Origin: Fictibacillus terranigra
Lineage (GTDB): Bacteria > Bacillota > Bacilli > Bacillales > Fictibacillaceae
DNA length: 64,000 bases
Direction of reading: 5' to 3'
Assembly (NCBI RefSeq): GCF_030412265.1
Contig: NZ_JAUHLN010000002.1
Coordinates: 1,240,001-1,304,000, forward strand
The translations under genes were made by a program, and so were the position numbers. The notes beneath the pieces were generated by a model. It made no database searches and was not told the origin of the DNA. It saw only the letters and a list, made by a program, of their open reading frames with translations. Of this stretch, positions 16,012 to 25,078 are shown piece after piece (position 1 is the stretch's first letter; every line of letters begins with the position of its first letter).

Positions 16012-18924
16012 TTATTTCCCTTCTAGGACGACAGCACTCAATGCAGGTACACTTATTTTATTACCGAGCAAAACACCTAGTGATTTGTTTCCGGCATTTT
16101 CGCCGTTTACAAGTACCTTCCAAGGGCCTGCTGCCGGGAGAGAAATCGTTTGAGCGTCAACATTGGCGTTATACACGACAACCAGATCCTTGGCTCTGTC
16201 TTTGTTCGCATGGCCTTTAAGTTCATAGGCGACAGTATTCTTTGGAGCCGGCAGGAAGGATAAATGGCGCCGGATATCCTGTGCCGTTCTCATACGAAAA
16301 GCCGGATGGCTCTTGCGAAGCCTGATCAAGCCTTTCATGTAATTGACTTCCTTGCCGAAGTCGGCACGGCGCTGCCAGTCGAGCTGGTTCACTGAATCAG
16401 GGGACTGATAGCTGTTATGATCGCCGCCTTTCGTTCTCATGAACTCCTGTCCGGCATGAAGGAACGTAACGCCCTGTGAAGTCAATATGATGGAAGACGC
16501 CAGTTCGTGCATCTTTTTACGTGCCTCGATGGAGCTGTCAGGATTGGTCAGCTGCAGTTTGTCCCATAAGGTGTGGTTATCATGCGCTTCCACATACGTG
16601 ATCACTTGCTGCGGATCCTTATAACTCGCCATGGTGCTTGGGTAATCGATGCCTGCTTTAACGCCTTCCTTAATGGTATCCCCGGTACTTGGTTTGCCGT
16701 TCACAAATCCTTTATCTGTATCATTGAACACACTGCCTTTAAGCCCGTCACGGATATTGTCATTGAAATGCGCAATCCCTGGCATTTTTCCGGCATTCTT
16801 CTGGTTGGCTTTGGCTGCTGGATCAATCGGTGTGTTGAGGTCCCACCCTTCACCAAGCACGATCATCGAAGGATCGATTTTGTTTAATGCTTTTCTGACT
16901 TCGTTCATCGTTTCAACGTCATGGATCCCCATCAAGTCAAAGCGAAAGCCATCCAGATTGTATTCTTTCGCCCAATAGCTCACTGAATCTACGATGAATT
17001 TGCGCATCATCTTCCGTTCTGAAGCTGTATCGTTTCCTACACCAGTACCGTTCGCCAACGTTCCGTCTTCGTTGTAGCGGAAATAGTAACCCGGTACAAG
17101 CTTCTGGAAGTTGGACTCCCCGGCGGAAAACATATGGTTATAGACGACGTCCATGATCACGCGGAGATTGTTATGGTGCAGCGTGTTCACCATCTGCTTC
17201 ATCTCTCTGATCCTGACGGCGGGCATGTAAGGATCCGTAGAATAGGAACCTTCTGGTGCATTATAGTTCTTCGGATCATAGCCCCAGTTGAATTGCGGTA
17301 TATCGAGTTTCGTTTCATCGACTGAGTTGTAGTCAAAGACCGGCAGCAGCTGAACATGCGTAACCCCGAGGTCTTTAATATGGTCTAGTCCGGTCTTTAC
17401 CCCTTTTGGACCTCTTGTTTTTTCTTCAGCAACCCCCAGGAATTTTCCTTTATGCTCGATGCCGCTCTTCGGATGCATGGAGAGGTCTCTGACATGCAGC
17501 TCGTAGATGATCGCATCTTCAGGAGTGAGGGCTTTCATTCGTTTGCGAAAATGCCTCGGATCCGTTTTATCCAAATCGATCACTGTCCCCTTGTTTCCGT
17601 TAACAGTAACGGCACGGGCATAGGGATCCACCGCTTCATTCCACTGGTCGCCGATCTTCACTTTGTACGTATAGATCAATCCCTCTTGATTTCCTTTTAG
17701 TGCAGTCACCCAGGTCCCGCGCTCAGACTTCTTCATCGGCAGCTCGGTGCCATTTTCGCCATGCCAGGTTTTATACTTAACCAGCCTAGCTTCACTGGCG
17801 GTTGGCGCCCAAAGCCTGAAACTCGTTTCTTTTTTCGAATACGTGTTTCCTAGATCATTTCCGCTGTAAAAAAACTGCTGATCAAACTCTGGTGTTCGGA
17901 CGACTTTACCTGTCTGTACAACAGCCTCTCCGAAATCGTCCTTAGCTATCTTGTAAACTTTTGTGAGATCCAGATTCCTTGCCGTAATGACCTTCACCTT
18001 GTTTGTAAACTCACCGGCTTTGCTGTCAAAAGGAACCACTTCTTTTATGTCCGCTCCTCCTGAAAGTGATAAGCCGTGATTCTTAACATCTAACGGAAAG
18101 TTCGTTTCAAAAGTAATTTCGTTAAACCCGTCGATGCTTGCTCTTACAATCGTCGGTGCACGGTCGACCAAATCCTTGTCATAGTAAATACGCTCCTGCC
18201 CTTGTGCGATCCATATTTCAGCAGAACCGTCTTCTTTAAAGTTCGTCACATAACGGTCTCCGAATTCTTTGTCGGCCCACTCGTTTCCAGGAAAGCTTTT
18301 CCTTACGATCAAACCGATTTTGTGAACGTCCTTTAAGTTTTTCATCTGAATGTTGGCTACTTTTCCGAAATCATCTTCATCAGTGAATGGAACGGATTTT
18401 CCTTCAGCGTTCTCCGGCCAGGTCCATAAGTTCCAGCCTTCATATTGGTCGTCATAGCGAAAGTAGTGAACCTTCACATCGATATTTTCATAGGAAGGCA
18501 GATCACGGTACTCTCCATCCGGCGGCTCTGTATAGGTGTTTCCATCCCCGGCCTTTACCCAGACTTCCCCTTCTCCGGCCGCAATATCGATAAAACGATC
18601 CCCGCCATCCTTTTCCCAGCTGTCAGTTCTAACGATAAAGCCGACTTTCTTATAGGCACCGCTAAGTTCGATTTCAGCTACTTTTCCAAACTTGTCCTCT
18701 CCGGTAAACGGATAGGCTTTTCCTTCTCCTCCTTCAGGGAAGACCCATAGATTCCAATCCTTCGTATTGTCCTTTGCTGCTTGATAGTGTATGGTGACTT
18801 TCGTTTTTCCACCTGCTGCCGTCTCCGCAAACGATTGCACAGAATGGAAAGAAAAAAGCCCGCCGATCACCAATGCAATCATTGAGAGTAACGCCGTAAA
18901 CCGTTTGAGCGATGCCGACTTCAT
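16012..18924 (-). CDS. pulA: Secreted type I pullulanase
   Basis: A 970-residue GH13 debranching enzyme that cleaves alpha-1,6 bonds of pullulan and starch outside the cell. It has a Sec signal peptide (cleavage near SFA-ETAAGG, about residue 35) and two successive CBM41/PUD starch-binding domains (about residues 43-140 and 148-250). A CBM48 domain (FRLWAPTASEARLVKY) precedes the catalytic barrel. Barrel motifs are FNWGYDPKNYNAPEGSYS near 550, DVVYNHMF near 590, DGFRFDLMGIHD with the nucleophile near 660, VLGEGWD with the acid/base near 690 and VEAHDNHTLWD near 780. Full length is typical. GGGAGGATAAGG precedes the ATG, and a cre-like site lies upstream. It appears to be a single-gene transcript. 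Confidence 0.96.
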   Translation of the reverse strand: MKSASLKRFTALLSMIALVIGGLFSFHSVQSFAETAAGGKTKVTIHYQAAKDNTKDWNLWVFPEGGEGKAYPFTGEDKFGKVAEIELSGAYKKVGFIVRTDSWEKDGGDRFIDIAAGEGEVWVKAGDGNTYTEPPDGEYRDLPSYENIDVKVHYFRYDDQYEGWNLWTWPENAEGKSVPFTDEDDFGKVANIQMKNLKDVHKIGLIVRKSFPGNEWADKEFGDRYVTNFKEDGSAEIWIAQGQERIYYDKDLVDRAPTIVRASIDGFNEITFETNFPLDVKNHGLSLSGGADIKEVVPFDSKAGEFTNKVKVITARNLDLTKVYKIAKDDFGEAVVQTGKVVRTPEFDQQFFYSGNDLGNTYSKKETSFRLWAPTASEARLVKYKTWHGENGTELPMKKSERGTWVTALKGNQEGLIYTYKVKIGDQWNEAVDPYARAVTVNGNKGTVIDLDKTDPRHFRKRMKALTPEDAIIYELHVRDLSMHPKSGIEHKGKFLGVAEEKTRGPKGVKTGLDHIKDLGVTHVQLLPVFDYNSVDETKLDIPQFNWGYDPKNYNAPEGSYSTDPYMPAVRIREMKQMVNTLHHNNLRVIMDVVYNHMFSAGESNFQKLVPGYYFRYNEDGTLANGTGVGNDTASERKMMRKFIVDSVSYWAKEYNLDGFRFDLMGIHDVETMNEVRKALNKIDPSMIVLGEGWDLNTPIDPAAKANQKNAGKMPGIAHFNDNIRDGLKGSVFNDTDKGFVNGKPSTGDTIKEGVKAGIDYPSTMASYKDPQQVITYVEAHDNHTLWDKLQLTNPDSSIEARKKMHELASSIILTSQGVTFLHAGQEFMRTKGGDHNSYQSPDSVNQLDWQRRADFGKEVNYMKGLIRLRKSHPAFRMRTAQDIRRHLSFLPAPKNTVAYELKGHANKDRAKDLVVVYNANVDAQTISLPAAGPWKVLVNGENAGNKSLGVLLGNKISVPALSAVVLEGK

Positions 18925-18990
18925 TCCTTATCCTCCCTTAAATATAGAAAATGAGATTTCAACCATAACTTTACCATGATAAAGGAGCGA

Positions 18991-19005
18991 ATGAAAGCGT
19001 TTGCA
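18991..19005. promoter_or_regulatory. cre-like catabolite repression site upstream of pulA
   Basis: ATGAAAGCGTTTGCA matches the CcpA-site consensus WTGNAARCGNWWWCA at all but one position (a G in the last W). It lies 67-81 bases before the pullulanase start codon. That fits glucose repression of a starch-degrading enzyme, but the site is predicted only from sequence. Confidence 0.6.
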
Positions 19006-19056
19006 TTAACTTGTTTCATAGATAGGAAAAAAGGCTGATTCCTGAATAAAAACGGA

Positions 19057-19812
19057 TTAGGGGCTAGCCTCATCCGTTTCGGATGCTGCGTTTTTCAGCA
19101 ACTCGCGGTAATAATTCACTTGATCAGGAAACAGAGTGATCTCTTTCTTCCCTGTTTCGCTGACCGCATACAGCCCCCTGGCAATTTTCTCGTACCATCC
19201 GTAATAATTTTTGTTCAGGATCGGCAGCGTTTTTTCGCCTGTCCCCAGCTTCCTCAGTGCTCTTGGGGATAACGGTCCGAACTGTTCCAGCAGGAAGGCA
19301 ATCTGAATACAATTTTCTTTGTAGGCGGTCATGAGCTTCGTTTTGCTGCTGCCTCCAACGTTGTAGTCACCGTTTCTTCCTTTGATTTCTTCCAATAGCT
19401 TTACTCTTTTTTTCTTATAGCCCTGCTTGCTTTTTACCCGATCAAAAGCACCAGGTGAAAGAACGGGCTCCACAACCGGGCCGCTCTTTGGAAACGAAAC
19501 GAGGAGCAGGCCGAGCTCCAGCCTTCTGATCAGGTGAAGGATATCCTGCCACTTTTTTGATCTCCTGTTATACTTCGGCTTCGGAATGGCGATATAGACG
19601 AGATCAGTCAGCCTCTGCCTATTCACGGCCTGAACAAGAAGATCAACATTCAGATTAAGCTTCAATTCTACAAGGATCAGCTCCTCTTCCTTTACCACAG
19701 CGATGTCACAGTGGTTGACCTCACCATACACTTCAAACCCTTTTTCCATAAAAAAATCCCTGACTGGTTCATACAAGTCTGTTTCGTAACGTTTCTCACT
19801 CTTGTTCTTCAT
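19057..19812 (-). CDS. DUF2161-type putative PD-(D/E)XK phosphodiesterase
   Basis: A 251-residue cytoplasmic protein. The N-terminal half carries a PD-(D/E)XK-like core: a helix (DLYEPVRDFFMEKGFEVYGE), then HCDIAVVKEEELILVELKLN with the Asp and the ExK pair, then a helix with QAVNRQRLTDLVYIAIPKP. The C-terminal half (YKENCIQIAFLLEQFGPLSP) resembles a winged-helix segment. This layout fits DUF2161, a family of uncharacterised predicted nucleases. It is a single gene. The role is unknown. Confidence 0.7.
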   Translation of the reverse strand: MKNKSEKRYETDLYEPVRDFFMEKGFEVYGEVNHCDIAVVKEEELILVELKLNLNVDLLVQAVNRQRLTDLVYIAIPKPKYNRRSKKWQDILHLIRRLELGLLLVSFPKSGPVVEPVLSPGAFDRVKSKQGYKKKRVKLLEEIKGRNGDYNVGGSSKTKLMTAYKENCIQIAFLLEQFGPLSPRALRKLGTGEKTLPILNKNYYGWYEKIARGLYAVSETGKKEITLFPDQVNYYRELLKNAASETDEASP

Positions 19813-20019
19813 GAAAACCCTCTGCCTGTCTATTAGTTACCTTTAATGCTAACACAAAAAAGGGTGCAGTGCGGATCAAGTGCCTTGCTAAGGAATAGCT
19901 GGGGCTTTTGTCACATGAAATCTTCTCACCACTTCTCCAACTAAACATATTCTGTAATTACCATCACCATGGGCATATGCCCCTTAAAGGAATATGGAAC
20001 GATGAAGGGAGAGAAGAGA

Positions 20020-21423
20020 ATGGGCGTTGAACTTGCAGCGCTTCATTGGATTTATGTCGTGTTCATCTTTTTAATTATTGGCTTTATGGTATTAAGACGG
20101 GATACGACTCTGGTCTGTATCATTGGAATCTTCTTAATTGCCATAACTGCTACTGGCTCGTTAAGCGCTTCAGTCAGCAGCATCTTCAACAGCTTTGTCT
20201 ATGCCATTACCGAGCTGCTCTCAACCATCCTGGTCATCTCCATTATCGTAGCGATGAGCAAGACGCTGACGGCTACCGGCATCAATGATGTGATGATCTC
20301 ACCGTTTTCAAAGCTGATACGGACTCCGGCTCTCGCTTACTGGACCATCGGCATTCTCATGATGGTCATCTCCTGGTTTTTCTGGCCATCTCCTGCCGTT
20401 GCTTTAATGGGAGCGGTTCTACTGCCGGTTGCCATCCGAGCAGGTTTGCCGGCGCTTGGCGTAGCGATGGCGATGAACCTGTTTGGCCATGGTATTGCCC
20501 TTTCAGGCGATTATGTCATCCAGGCTGCTCCTAAACTGACTGCGGATGCGGCGGGACTCCCGGTCAGCCAGGTTATTCAAGCGAGCATCCCGCTCGTGGC
20601 TGTGATGGGAGTGGTAACAACCCTAACCGCTTTCTACTTTTTAAAACGGGATTTAAAATCCGGGAGATTAACCGCAACGACTGGATTGTCTTCAGTCGCA
20701 GAGCCGAAGGAACGGCTCCAAAGTCAAAGCAACCTTCTTTCTGACGGCCAAAAACGCTTATTTGCTCTGCTGATTCCTCTGTTGTTTGCTCTGGATGTTG
20801 CAGCCATGTATATCCTTCATCTTCAAGGTGGTGATGCAACCGCACTGATCGGCGGCACTTCGGTGTTCATTCTCTTGCTCATCACGATGGCGAGCCACAA
20901 GAACGAAGGATTGGAAAAAACCACAAGCTATCTGATTGAAGGTTTCCAGTTCGGTTTTAAAGTGTTTGGCCCTGTAATTCCAATCGCGGCCTTCTTTTAC
21001 CTGGGAGATGCCGGCTTTACAAAAATCATTGGTGATGTTCTCCCAAAAGGTTCTCATGGAATCGTCAATGACTTAGGTGTCGCGCTTGCTTCAGTCGTGC
21101 CCCTAAGCAATGAGGTCGGCGCTGTTACCTTAACGGTTGTGGGGTCCATCACCGGACTCGACGGCTCAGGTTTTTCAGGCATTTCACTGGCCGGTTCGAT
21201 TGCTGCTTTATTCGCGCACTCGATCGGTGCAGGAGCCGCAACACTTACCGCCTTGGGGCAGATTTCGGCCATCTGGGTAGGAGGCGGCACGTTAATCCCG
21301 TGGGCACTGATTCCTGCTGCAGCCATCTGCGGTGTTGATCCTTTTGAACTGGCAAGGCGTAATCTTTTGCCGGTTGTCATCGGTCTCGCAGTTACCACCA
21401 TTGTCGCTATGTTTATCATCTGA
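20020..21423 (+). CDS. Multi-span permease of the ion-transporter (DcuC/CitM-like) type
   Basis: A 467-residue integral membrane protein with about 12 hydrophobic segments and two pseudo-symmetric halves. Gly/Ser/Pro-rich re-entrant-like stretches (WFFWPSPAVALMG, NLFGHGIALSGDYVIQ, PLSNEVGAVTLTVVGSITG, AHSIGAGAATLTALG) resemble the ion-transporter superfamily of carboxylate carriers. I do not recognise a precise family and will not name a substrate. Earlier in-frame ATGs exist at 19969 and 20002. The start at 20020 has AAGGGAG eight bases upstream. A 12-bp perfect palindrome (GGGCATATGCCC, 19972-19983) lies just upstream and could be an operator. Confidence 0.7.
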   Translation: MGVELAALHWIYVVFIFLIIGFMVLRRDTTLVCIIGIFLIAITATGSLSASVSSIFNSFVYAITELLSTILVISIIVAMSKTLTATGINDVMISPFSKLIRTPALAYWTIGILMMVISWFFWPSPAVALMGAVLLPVAIRAGLPALGVAMAMNLFGHGIALSGDYVIQAAPKLTADAAGLPVSQVIQASIPLVAVMGVVTTLTAFYFLKRDLKSGRLTATTGLSSVAEPKERLQSQSNLLSDGQKRLFALLIPLLFALDVAAMYILHLQGGDATALIGGTSVFILLLITMASHKNEGLEKTTSYLIEGFQFGFKVFGPVIPIAAFFYLGDAGFTKIIGDVLPKGSHGIVNDLGVALASVVPLSNEVGAVTLTVVGSITGLDGSGFSGISLAGSIAALFAHSIGAGAATLTALGQISAIWVGGGTLIPWALIPAAAICGVDPFELARRNLLPVVIGLAVTTIVAMFII

Positions 21424-21553
21424 TCAGTAAGGGAGATACTTACAGTATAACGCTGTGAGATCTTCTTTTTTTCTGGCTCCCCCCCTATCATTTCACTTTT
21501 TGTCTCATATCCGTTATAATGCGCACCAAGGATGTTTTGAAAGGAGTGGAATG

Positions 21554-22315
21554 ATGAAAAAAATCATTTCGATATTAATGGTGTGTTTATTGGCCGTGGC
21601 ATTAACGGCTTGTGGATCAAATGATAAAGAGAAAAAGGCTTCGGACAACGATAAAACGAAAACGTCCGAAGCTCAGAAAAAGCAAGAAGAACAGATGAAG
21701 GAAATGCAAAAAAAGCTTGAAGCACAAAAAGTGGCCAATGGTAAGGTGGTCGCGACAGTAAATAATGACAAGATCATCGGCAAAGATTACAACCAGGCGC
21801 TTTCTTCCTCTCAAATGCAGATGCAGCAGATGGGACAAGACCCTTCTTCAAAAGAAGCATCAAAACAGATCAAGAGCCAGACTATTGAAAGCTTGATCGG
21901 GCAATCACTGATCATGCAGGATGCGAAGAAGAAAGGCTATAAAGCATCTTCAGCTGAGGTGAACAAAGAGCTCGAAAAAACGAAGAAGCAATATAAAGGC
22001 GAGAAGAACTTTAACAAAGCCTTAAAGCAGGCGAAGCTAACGGAATCTGAATTAAAAGATCAGATCACAGATGGCATTACTTCTCAAAAATATATCGATA
22101 AAGAAGTGCCTGCCGATACAGTGACAGACAAAGAGATTCAGGATTACTATAACCAGTACGCGAAACAAGGTACAGGCAAAGGACAGAAGCCTCCAAAACT
22201 GGAAGAAGTAAAGCCCCAAATCAAGCAGCAGCTTGAACAGCAAAAAAAGCAGGAGAAATTGATGAGCCACGTTAAAGAGCTTAAGAAAAATGCAAAGATT
22301 GATATTAAAATCTAA
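21554..22315 (+). CDS. SurA/PrsA-like N-terminal domain lipoprotein
   Basis: A 253-residue predicted lipoprotein. The signal peptide ends at a lipobox (VALTAC, Cys at residue 20). A charged KE-rich linker follows, then a SurA-N-type helical domain (GKVVATVNNDKIIGKDYNQA, IKSQTIESLIGQSLIMQDAK). The closing segment is helical and QK-rich (PQIKQQLEQQKKQEKLMSHV). It lacks the parvulin isomerase domain found in PrsA, so it is probably a chaperone-like surface protein and not an isomerase. Two adjacent ATGs (21551, 21554) both follow AAGGAG; the second has better spacing. Confidence 0.8.
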   Translation: MKKIISILMVCLLAVALTACGSNDKEKKASDNDKTKTSEAQKKQEEQMKEMQKKLEAQKVANGKVVATVNNDKIIGKDYNQALSSSQMQMQQMGQDPSSKEASKQIKSQTIESLIGQSLIMQDAKKKGYKASSAEVNKELEKTKKQYKGEKNFNKALKQAKLTESELKDQITDGITSQKYIDKEVPADTVTDKEIQDYYNQYAKQGTGKGQKPPKLEEVKPQIKQQLEQQKKQEKLMSHVKELKKNAKIDIKI

Positions 22316-22325
22316 CGATGATTTG

Positions 22326-22354
22326 GAGGGATGACATTATGTCATCCCTCTTTG
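22326..22354 (+). terminator. Terminator of the SurA-like lipoprotein gene
   Basis: GAGGGATGAC and GTCATCCCTC form a perfect 10-bp stem with a 5-base loop, followed by TTTGTT. Confidence 0.85.
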
Positions 22355-22471
22355 TTGCGGATTCGGCTGATCGATTTCTTTTCAGAAGCGCTTCATTCTT
22401 TCTAAAAAAGTAACAACTTATCCCTCTTCCATTCATATAGTTGAAAAGACAAGCTCATGGAGGTGGGATAC

Positions 22472-22918
22472 TTGAAAATACTATATGTTCCAAAAAAGTG
22501 GATACTGGCCATTATCCTATTCATTTGTCTCGGGATGGGAACGTGGTATGTGGTTAAACCGGAAGCGGTAGAGACGGCGGGTTCACCAGCTGCTTCAAAA
22601 CGGCTGGTCATCAACATGGTTACTGGAGAATTTAAGTCCCAACTCGAAAATGGCAAAGAAATTGAGGCTTACAGGTGGGATCCAGGGACGATTCATATCC
22701 CGTATGATCAGCCAGTGACCTTAAGCATTTATGGCGTGAACGGCAAAGAGCATCCGTTTTTTATTGAAGGAACAGATGTGAAAGGAACGGTAGTGAAAGG
22801 AAAAGAAACCGTGCTGCATCTGCGGTTTAAAAAACAAGGCATCTACCGATTAATCTGCAAAACTCATTCGGATATCTCACACAACGGACCAATGATCGCC
22901 TATCTTGTCGTGGATTGA
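22472..22918 (+). CDS. Membrane-anchored cupredoxin-domain protein
   Basis: A 148-residue protein with a single N-terminal membrane anchor (about residues 9-27) and an extracellular cupredoxin domain. Candidate copper ligands are His in GKEHPFFIEGT and the C-terminal Cys, His and Met in ICKTHSDISHNGPM, the arrangement of type I or CuA-like copper sites. Such proteins resemble a detached cytochrome oxidase subunit II domain and may carry copper or electrons. An ATG at 22457 overlaps the GGAGGTGGG site, so the TTG at 22472, eight bases after it, is the likely start. Confidence 0.82.
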   Translation: MKILYVPKKWILAIILFICLGMGTWYVVKPEAVETAGSPAASKRLVINMVTGEFKSQLENGKEIEAYRWDPGTIHIPYDQPVTLSIYGVNGKEHPFFIEGTDVKGTVVKGKETVLHLRFKKQGIYRLICKTHSDISHNGPMIAYLVVD

Positions 22919-22926
22919 ACAAGATG

Positions 22927-22964
22927 AAAAAAGCATGCTGATGTCTCCATCAGAATGCTTTTTT
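22927..22964. terminator. Bidirectional terminator after the cupredoxin gene
   Basis: AAAAAAGCAT and ATGCTTTTTT arms with an inner CTGATG/CATCAG stem around TCTC. Confidence 0.85.
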
Positions 22965-23246
22965 CATTAGGACTTCCTTTTTCTTTCCTTGCAGATCAAA
23001 TCGATCGATCACGTTCTCCCTGCCCCTTCCAAAAAACCCAATAAAGCTAGCCGGAGGATCGGTCGCCAGAGTGAATCGAGATCCGTCAAGATACAAGCGG
23101 TATTCCTTTATCGTTGTCCTCGTGTTTTTTGGAAACATGAAGCTTGCATGATCGTTGTTTTCGCAAATACCTTTTTTGGAGAAATATTGTCAATAGAAAA
23201 ACTGACCGGTTCTGAGTTGGACGGAGCCTGATTTGGTGTAGTCGGG
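22950..23246 (-). pseudogene. C-terminal remnant of a secreted or lipoprotein-like gene
   Basis: No start codon fits and two frames are needed. The upstream frame gives NPTTPNQAPSNSEPVSFSID then NISPKKVFAKTTIMQAS. After a frame change near 23125 it continues as FPKNTRTTIKEYRLYLDG then SRFTLATDPPASFIGFF and ends with KKEVLMKKAF. The upstream frame is closed by a stop at its beginning. The Pro/Ser/Thr-rich head suggests an extracellular linker. It looks like the tail of a lost gene; family not recognised. Confidence 0.45.
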
Positions 23247-23259
23247 TTATCTTTTTATT

Positions 23260-24510
23260 CTATAAAGACTCTTTGTACAACTGATTAAGTTTTGCATAGT
23301 AATGATTGGCATGTTTATAAGAAAACTTGTTGGAATAGTAGATAGCCAGTTCCTCATACATTTCAATCAGATGTAAACGGTCCTGTATTTTTTCTAAGTA
23401 TGGAATAGCCTTTTCTTCTATAAATTGCTGATATTCTTCGGTTTGTTCCAGATCATGCAATTTGTAATCCATTGTTTTTAGTCGAATAAAGCTAGGAGTA
23501 TTAATTTCTTCCCCTGTAACTTTTAAGCCTTTTCTAATCCACTGTTTGGCTTCTCTTAGTTGTCTTTTCATGTAGTAGCTATAAGCAATCAGGCAGATGG
23601 TTAACGCCGTGTTTATCCCCCTCTTCTTTCGGAGGCTTTCTTTTAATACAGATATTGCCTCGTCATATTGTTCAGCCTGATAATAGGAATGTCCCATGTT
23701 GTGAAGGATGTTTGGCAGCATCGCTTTTAATGTGGGGTTAAAAGTTGCTGCATTTAAAGCGACGAGGTAGTGGGATTTGGCCGCTTCAAAATCCTTCAAT
23801 CGGCTATAGGCAATACCCAGTGTAATATGGCAATCCAGGCCTTTAGAATAATTGGCTTCTGCATTGAATGCTTCCAGTGCTGTTTTTGCGTAATAGAGAG
23901 CTTGAGAAAAATAACCCAACCTGCTGCTGATACTGGCTATTTGGTAAATTAAATCCGGTTCTAAAATGTTGAGCTTGCTTGCTAATAAGTAAGCTTTTTT
24001 ATAAAAATGTAGTGCTGTTTTGTAATTATCCGTTAAATATTCATAAAGGGCTCTGAACTGAAAAATATAAAACTCCATCTCAGTGGTATACATTTTTTTC
24101 ATTTCAGTCAGCTTTTCGAGCTGTTCTTTTGCCTTATCCAAGTCCTCTATATACATAAAGTAGCGTGCTGAAAAAATTTGAAAAAGATTGACTAGACCAA
24201 GATCATTCAATTGGTTTACTTCGGTCTGAAGCTCTTCAAACTTCCTGTGTGCATCGTCTGCATTTCTGTACTTTATATCCTGATACCAGTCATAGATTTC
24301 TTTTTTAAGATGATTGACGACCTCTTCACTGACAATAGAGGTTTGGATGTCTAACCGTTCACACAACAACTGTAATATTTCAGGGCTAGCCGTTATGCTG
24401 TTGTTTTCTATCTTACTTAAGTATGAAACAGAACAGATTCCTTCACAGGCAGCTTTTTGGGTTAAGCCTTTTTTAATTCTGTAAAAATAGATTTTTTTGC
24501 CGTCAATCAC
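23260..24510 (-). CDS. XRE/TPR regulator of the RRNPP (peptide-sensing) type
   Basis: A 416-residue protein with an N-terminal XRE-type helix-turn-helix (about residues 5-60, IYFYRIKKGLTQKAACEG, SVSYLSKIENNSITASPEI). A long array of TPR-like helices follows, for example LDKAKEQLEKLTEMKKMY, LGIAYSRLKDFEAAKSHY, MGHSYYQAEQYDEAISVL and ELAIYYSNKFSYKHANHY. This architecture is that of RRNPP receptors (PlcR, NprR), which bind secreted peptides. No convincing peptide gene was found next to it. The start is taken as GTG at 24510 with GGGGAGG six bases upstream; a longer GTG start at 24528 overlaps that site. Confidence 0.85.
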   Translation of the reverse strand: MIDGKKIYFYRIKKGLTQKAACEGICSVSYLSKIENNSITASPEILQLLCERLDIQTSIVSEEVVNHLKKEIYDWYQDIKYRNADDAHRKFEELQTEVNQLNDLGLVNLFQIFSARYFMYIEDLDKAKEQLEKLTEMKKMYTTEMEFYIFQFRALYEYLTDNYKTALHFYKKAYLLASKLNILEPDLIYQIASISSRLGYFSQALYYAKTALEAFNAEANYSKGLDCHITLGIAYSRLKDFEAAKSHYLVALNAATFNPTLKAMLPNILHNMGHSYYQAEQYDEAISVLKESLRKKRGINTALTICLIAYSYYMKRQLREAKQWIRKGLKVTGEEINTPSFIRLKTMDYKLHDLEQTEEYQQFIEEKAIPYLEKIQDRLHLIEMYEELAIYYSNKFSYKHANHYYAKLNQLYKESL

Positions 24511-24569
24511 GTGCTGCCTCCCCCTCACATCATTAAAGACAGAAAATATTTCTTTGTAAAAATTCTACC

Positions 24570-24591
24570 ATATGTTTACCAATACACATAT
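24570..24591. promoter_or_regulatory. 22-bp dyad in the RRNPP-type regulator promoter
   Basis: On the minus strand ATATGTGTA-TTGG-TAAACATAT is an inverted repeat with one mismatch per arm. It lies about 60-80 bases before the regulator start. It may be the regulator's own operator (inference). Confidence 0.5.
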
Positions 24592-24697
24592 ATGCTAGTG
24601 AGAGTTTAGTACATAAGAAGGTATAGTGCAGGAAACAGGGGTAGGATAAGAGAAATAAAAAATCGGATGAGGAAGGAATACAATCAGGGGCAAATCA

Positions 24698-24880
24698 CTA
24701 AATCTTTTTCAAGGGATGTATAGAAAGCAGTTTCTGATAACAGTTTAACAGTTCATTCAGTTCATTTCCCCGGCTGACGGTCTCCTCGTTATGAAAACCT
24801 TTCTCCATCGCTGAATGAATTACTTCTGTTCTCTTATTCTCTATTAACTTTAGTAATTCCCTATTTAACGCTGGACTCAT
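24698..24880 (-). CDS. Spo0E-like aspartyl-phosphate phosphatase
   Basis: A 60-residue protein that is almost entirely two helices: LNRELLKLIENKRTEVIHSA and SRGNELNELLNCYQKLL. It matches the Spo0E family, small phosphatases that remove phosphate from Spo0A and block sporulation. The family signature S-x-x-L-D-x-L-I-x-x-Y appears here in altered form as SRGNELNELLNCYQ, with Asn in place of the usual Asp. That may weaken activity. The ATG at 24880 follows AGGAG by eight bases. It precedes the RRNPP-type regulator on the same strand. Confidence 0.75.
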   Translation of the reverse strand: MSPALNRELLKLIENKRTEVIHSAMEKGFHNEETVSRGNELNELLNCYQKLLSIHPLKKI

Positions 24881-25038
24881 GCCGTTCACTCCTGATTGAA
24901 TAAGATATTTCTAACCCCCATCATAAATCAAAAAATAATCCAATAGTAGTAAAGACCGGCTTTCACAGGTTGAGAAATTTTATAAAAAACGAGCCGTTCT
25001 CTAGGTCATTTGGCGGGAAGTTTCTCAACCTCCTGCCG

Positions 25039-25076
25039 AAAAAGCAAAAACAGCGGCTCTTTGGAGGAGCCGCTGA
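25039..25076 (-). terminator. Terminator after the decayed glycosyltransferase locus
   Basis: A perfect 9-bp stem CAGCGGCTC/GAGCCGCTG with a 7-base loop, followed on the minus strand by TTTTTGCTTTTT. Confidence 0.85.
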
Positions 25077-25078
25077 GT

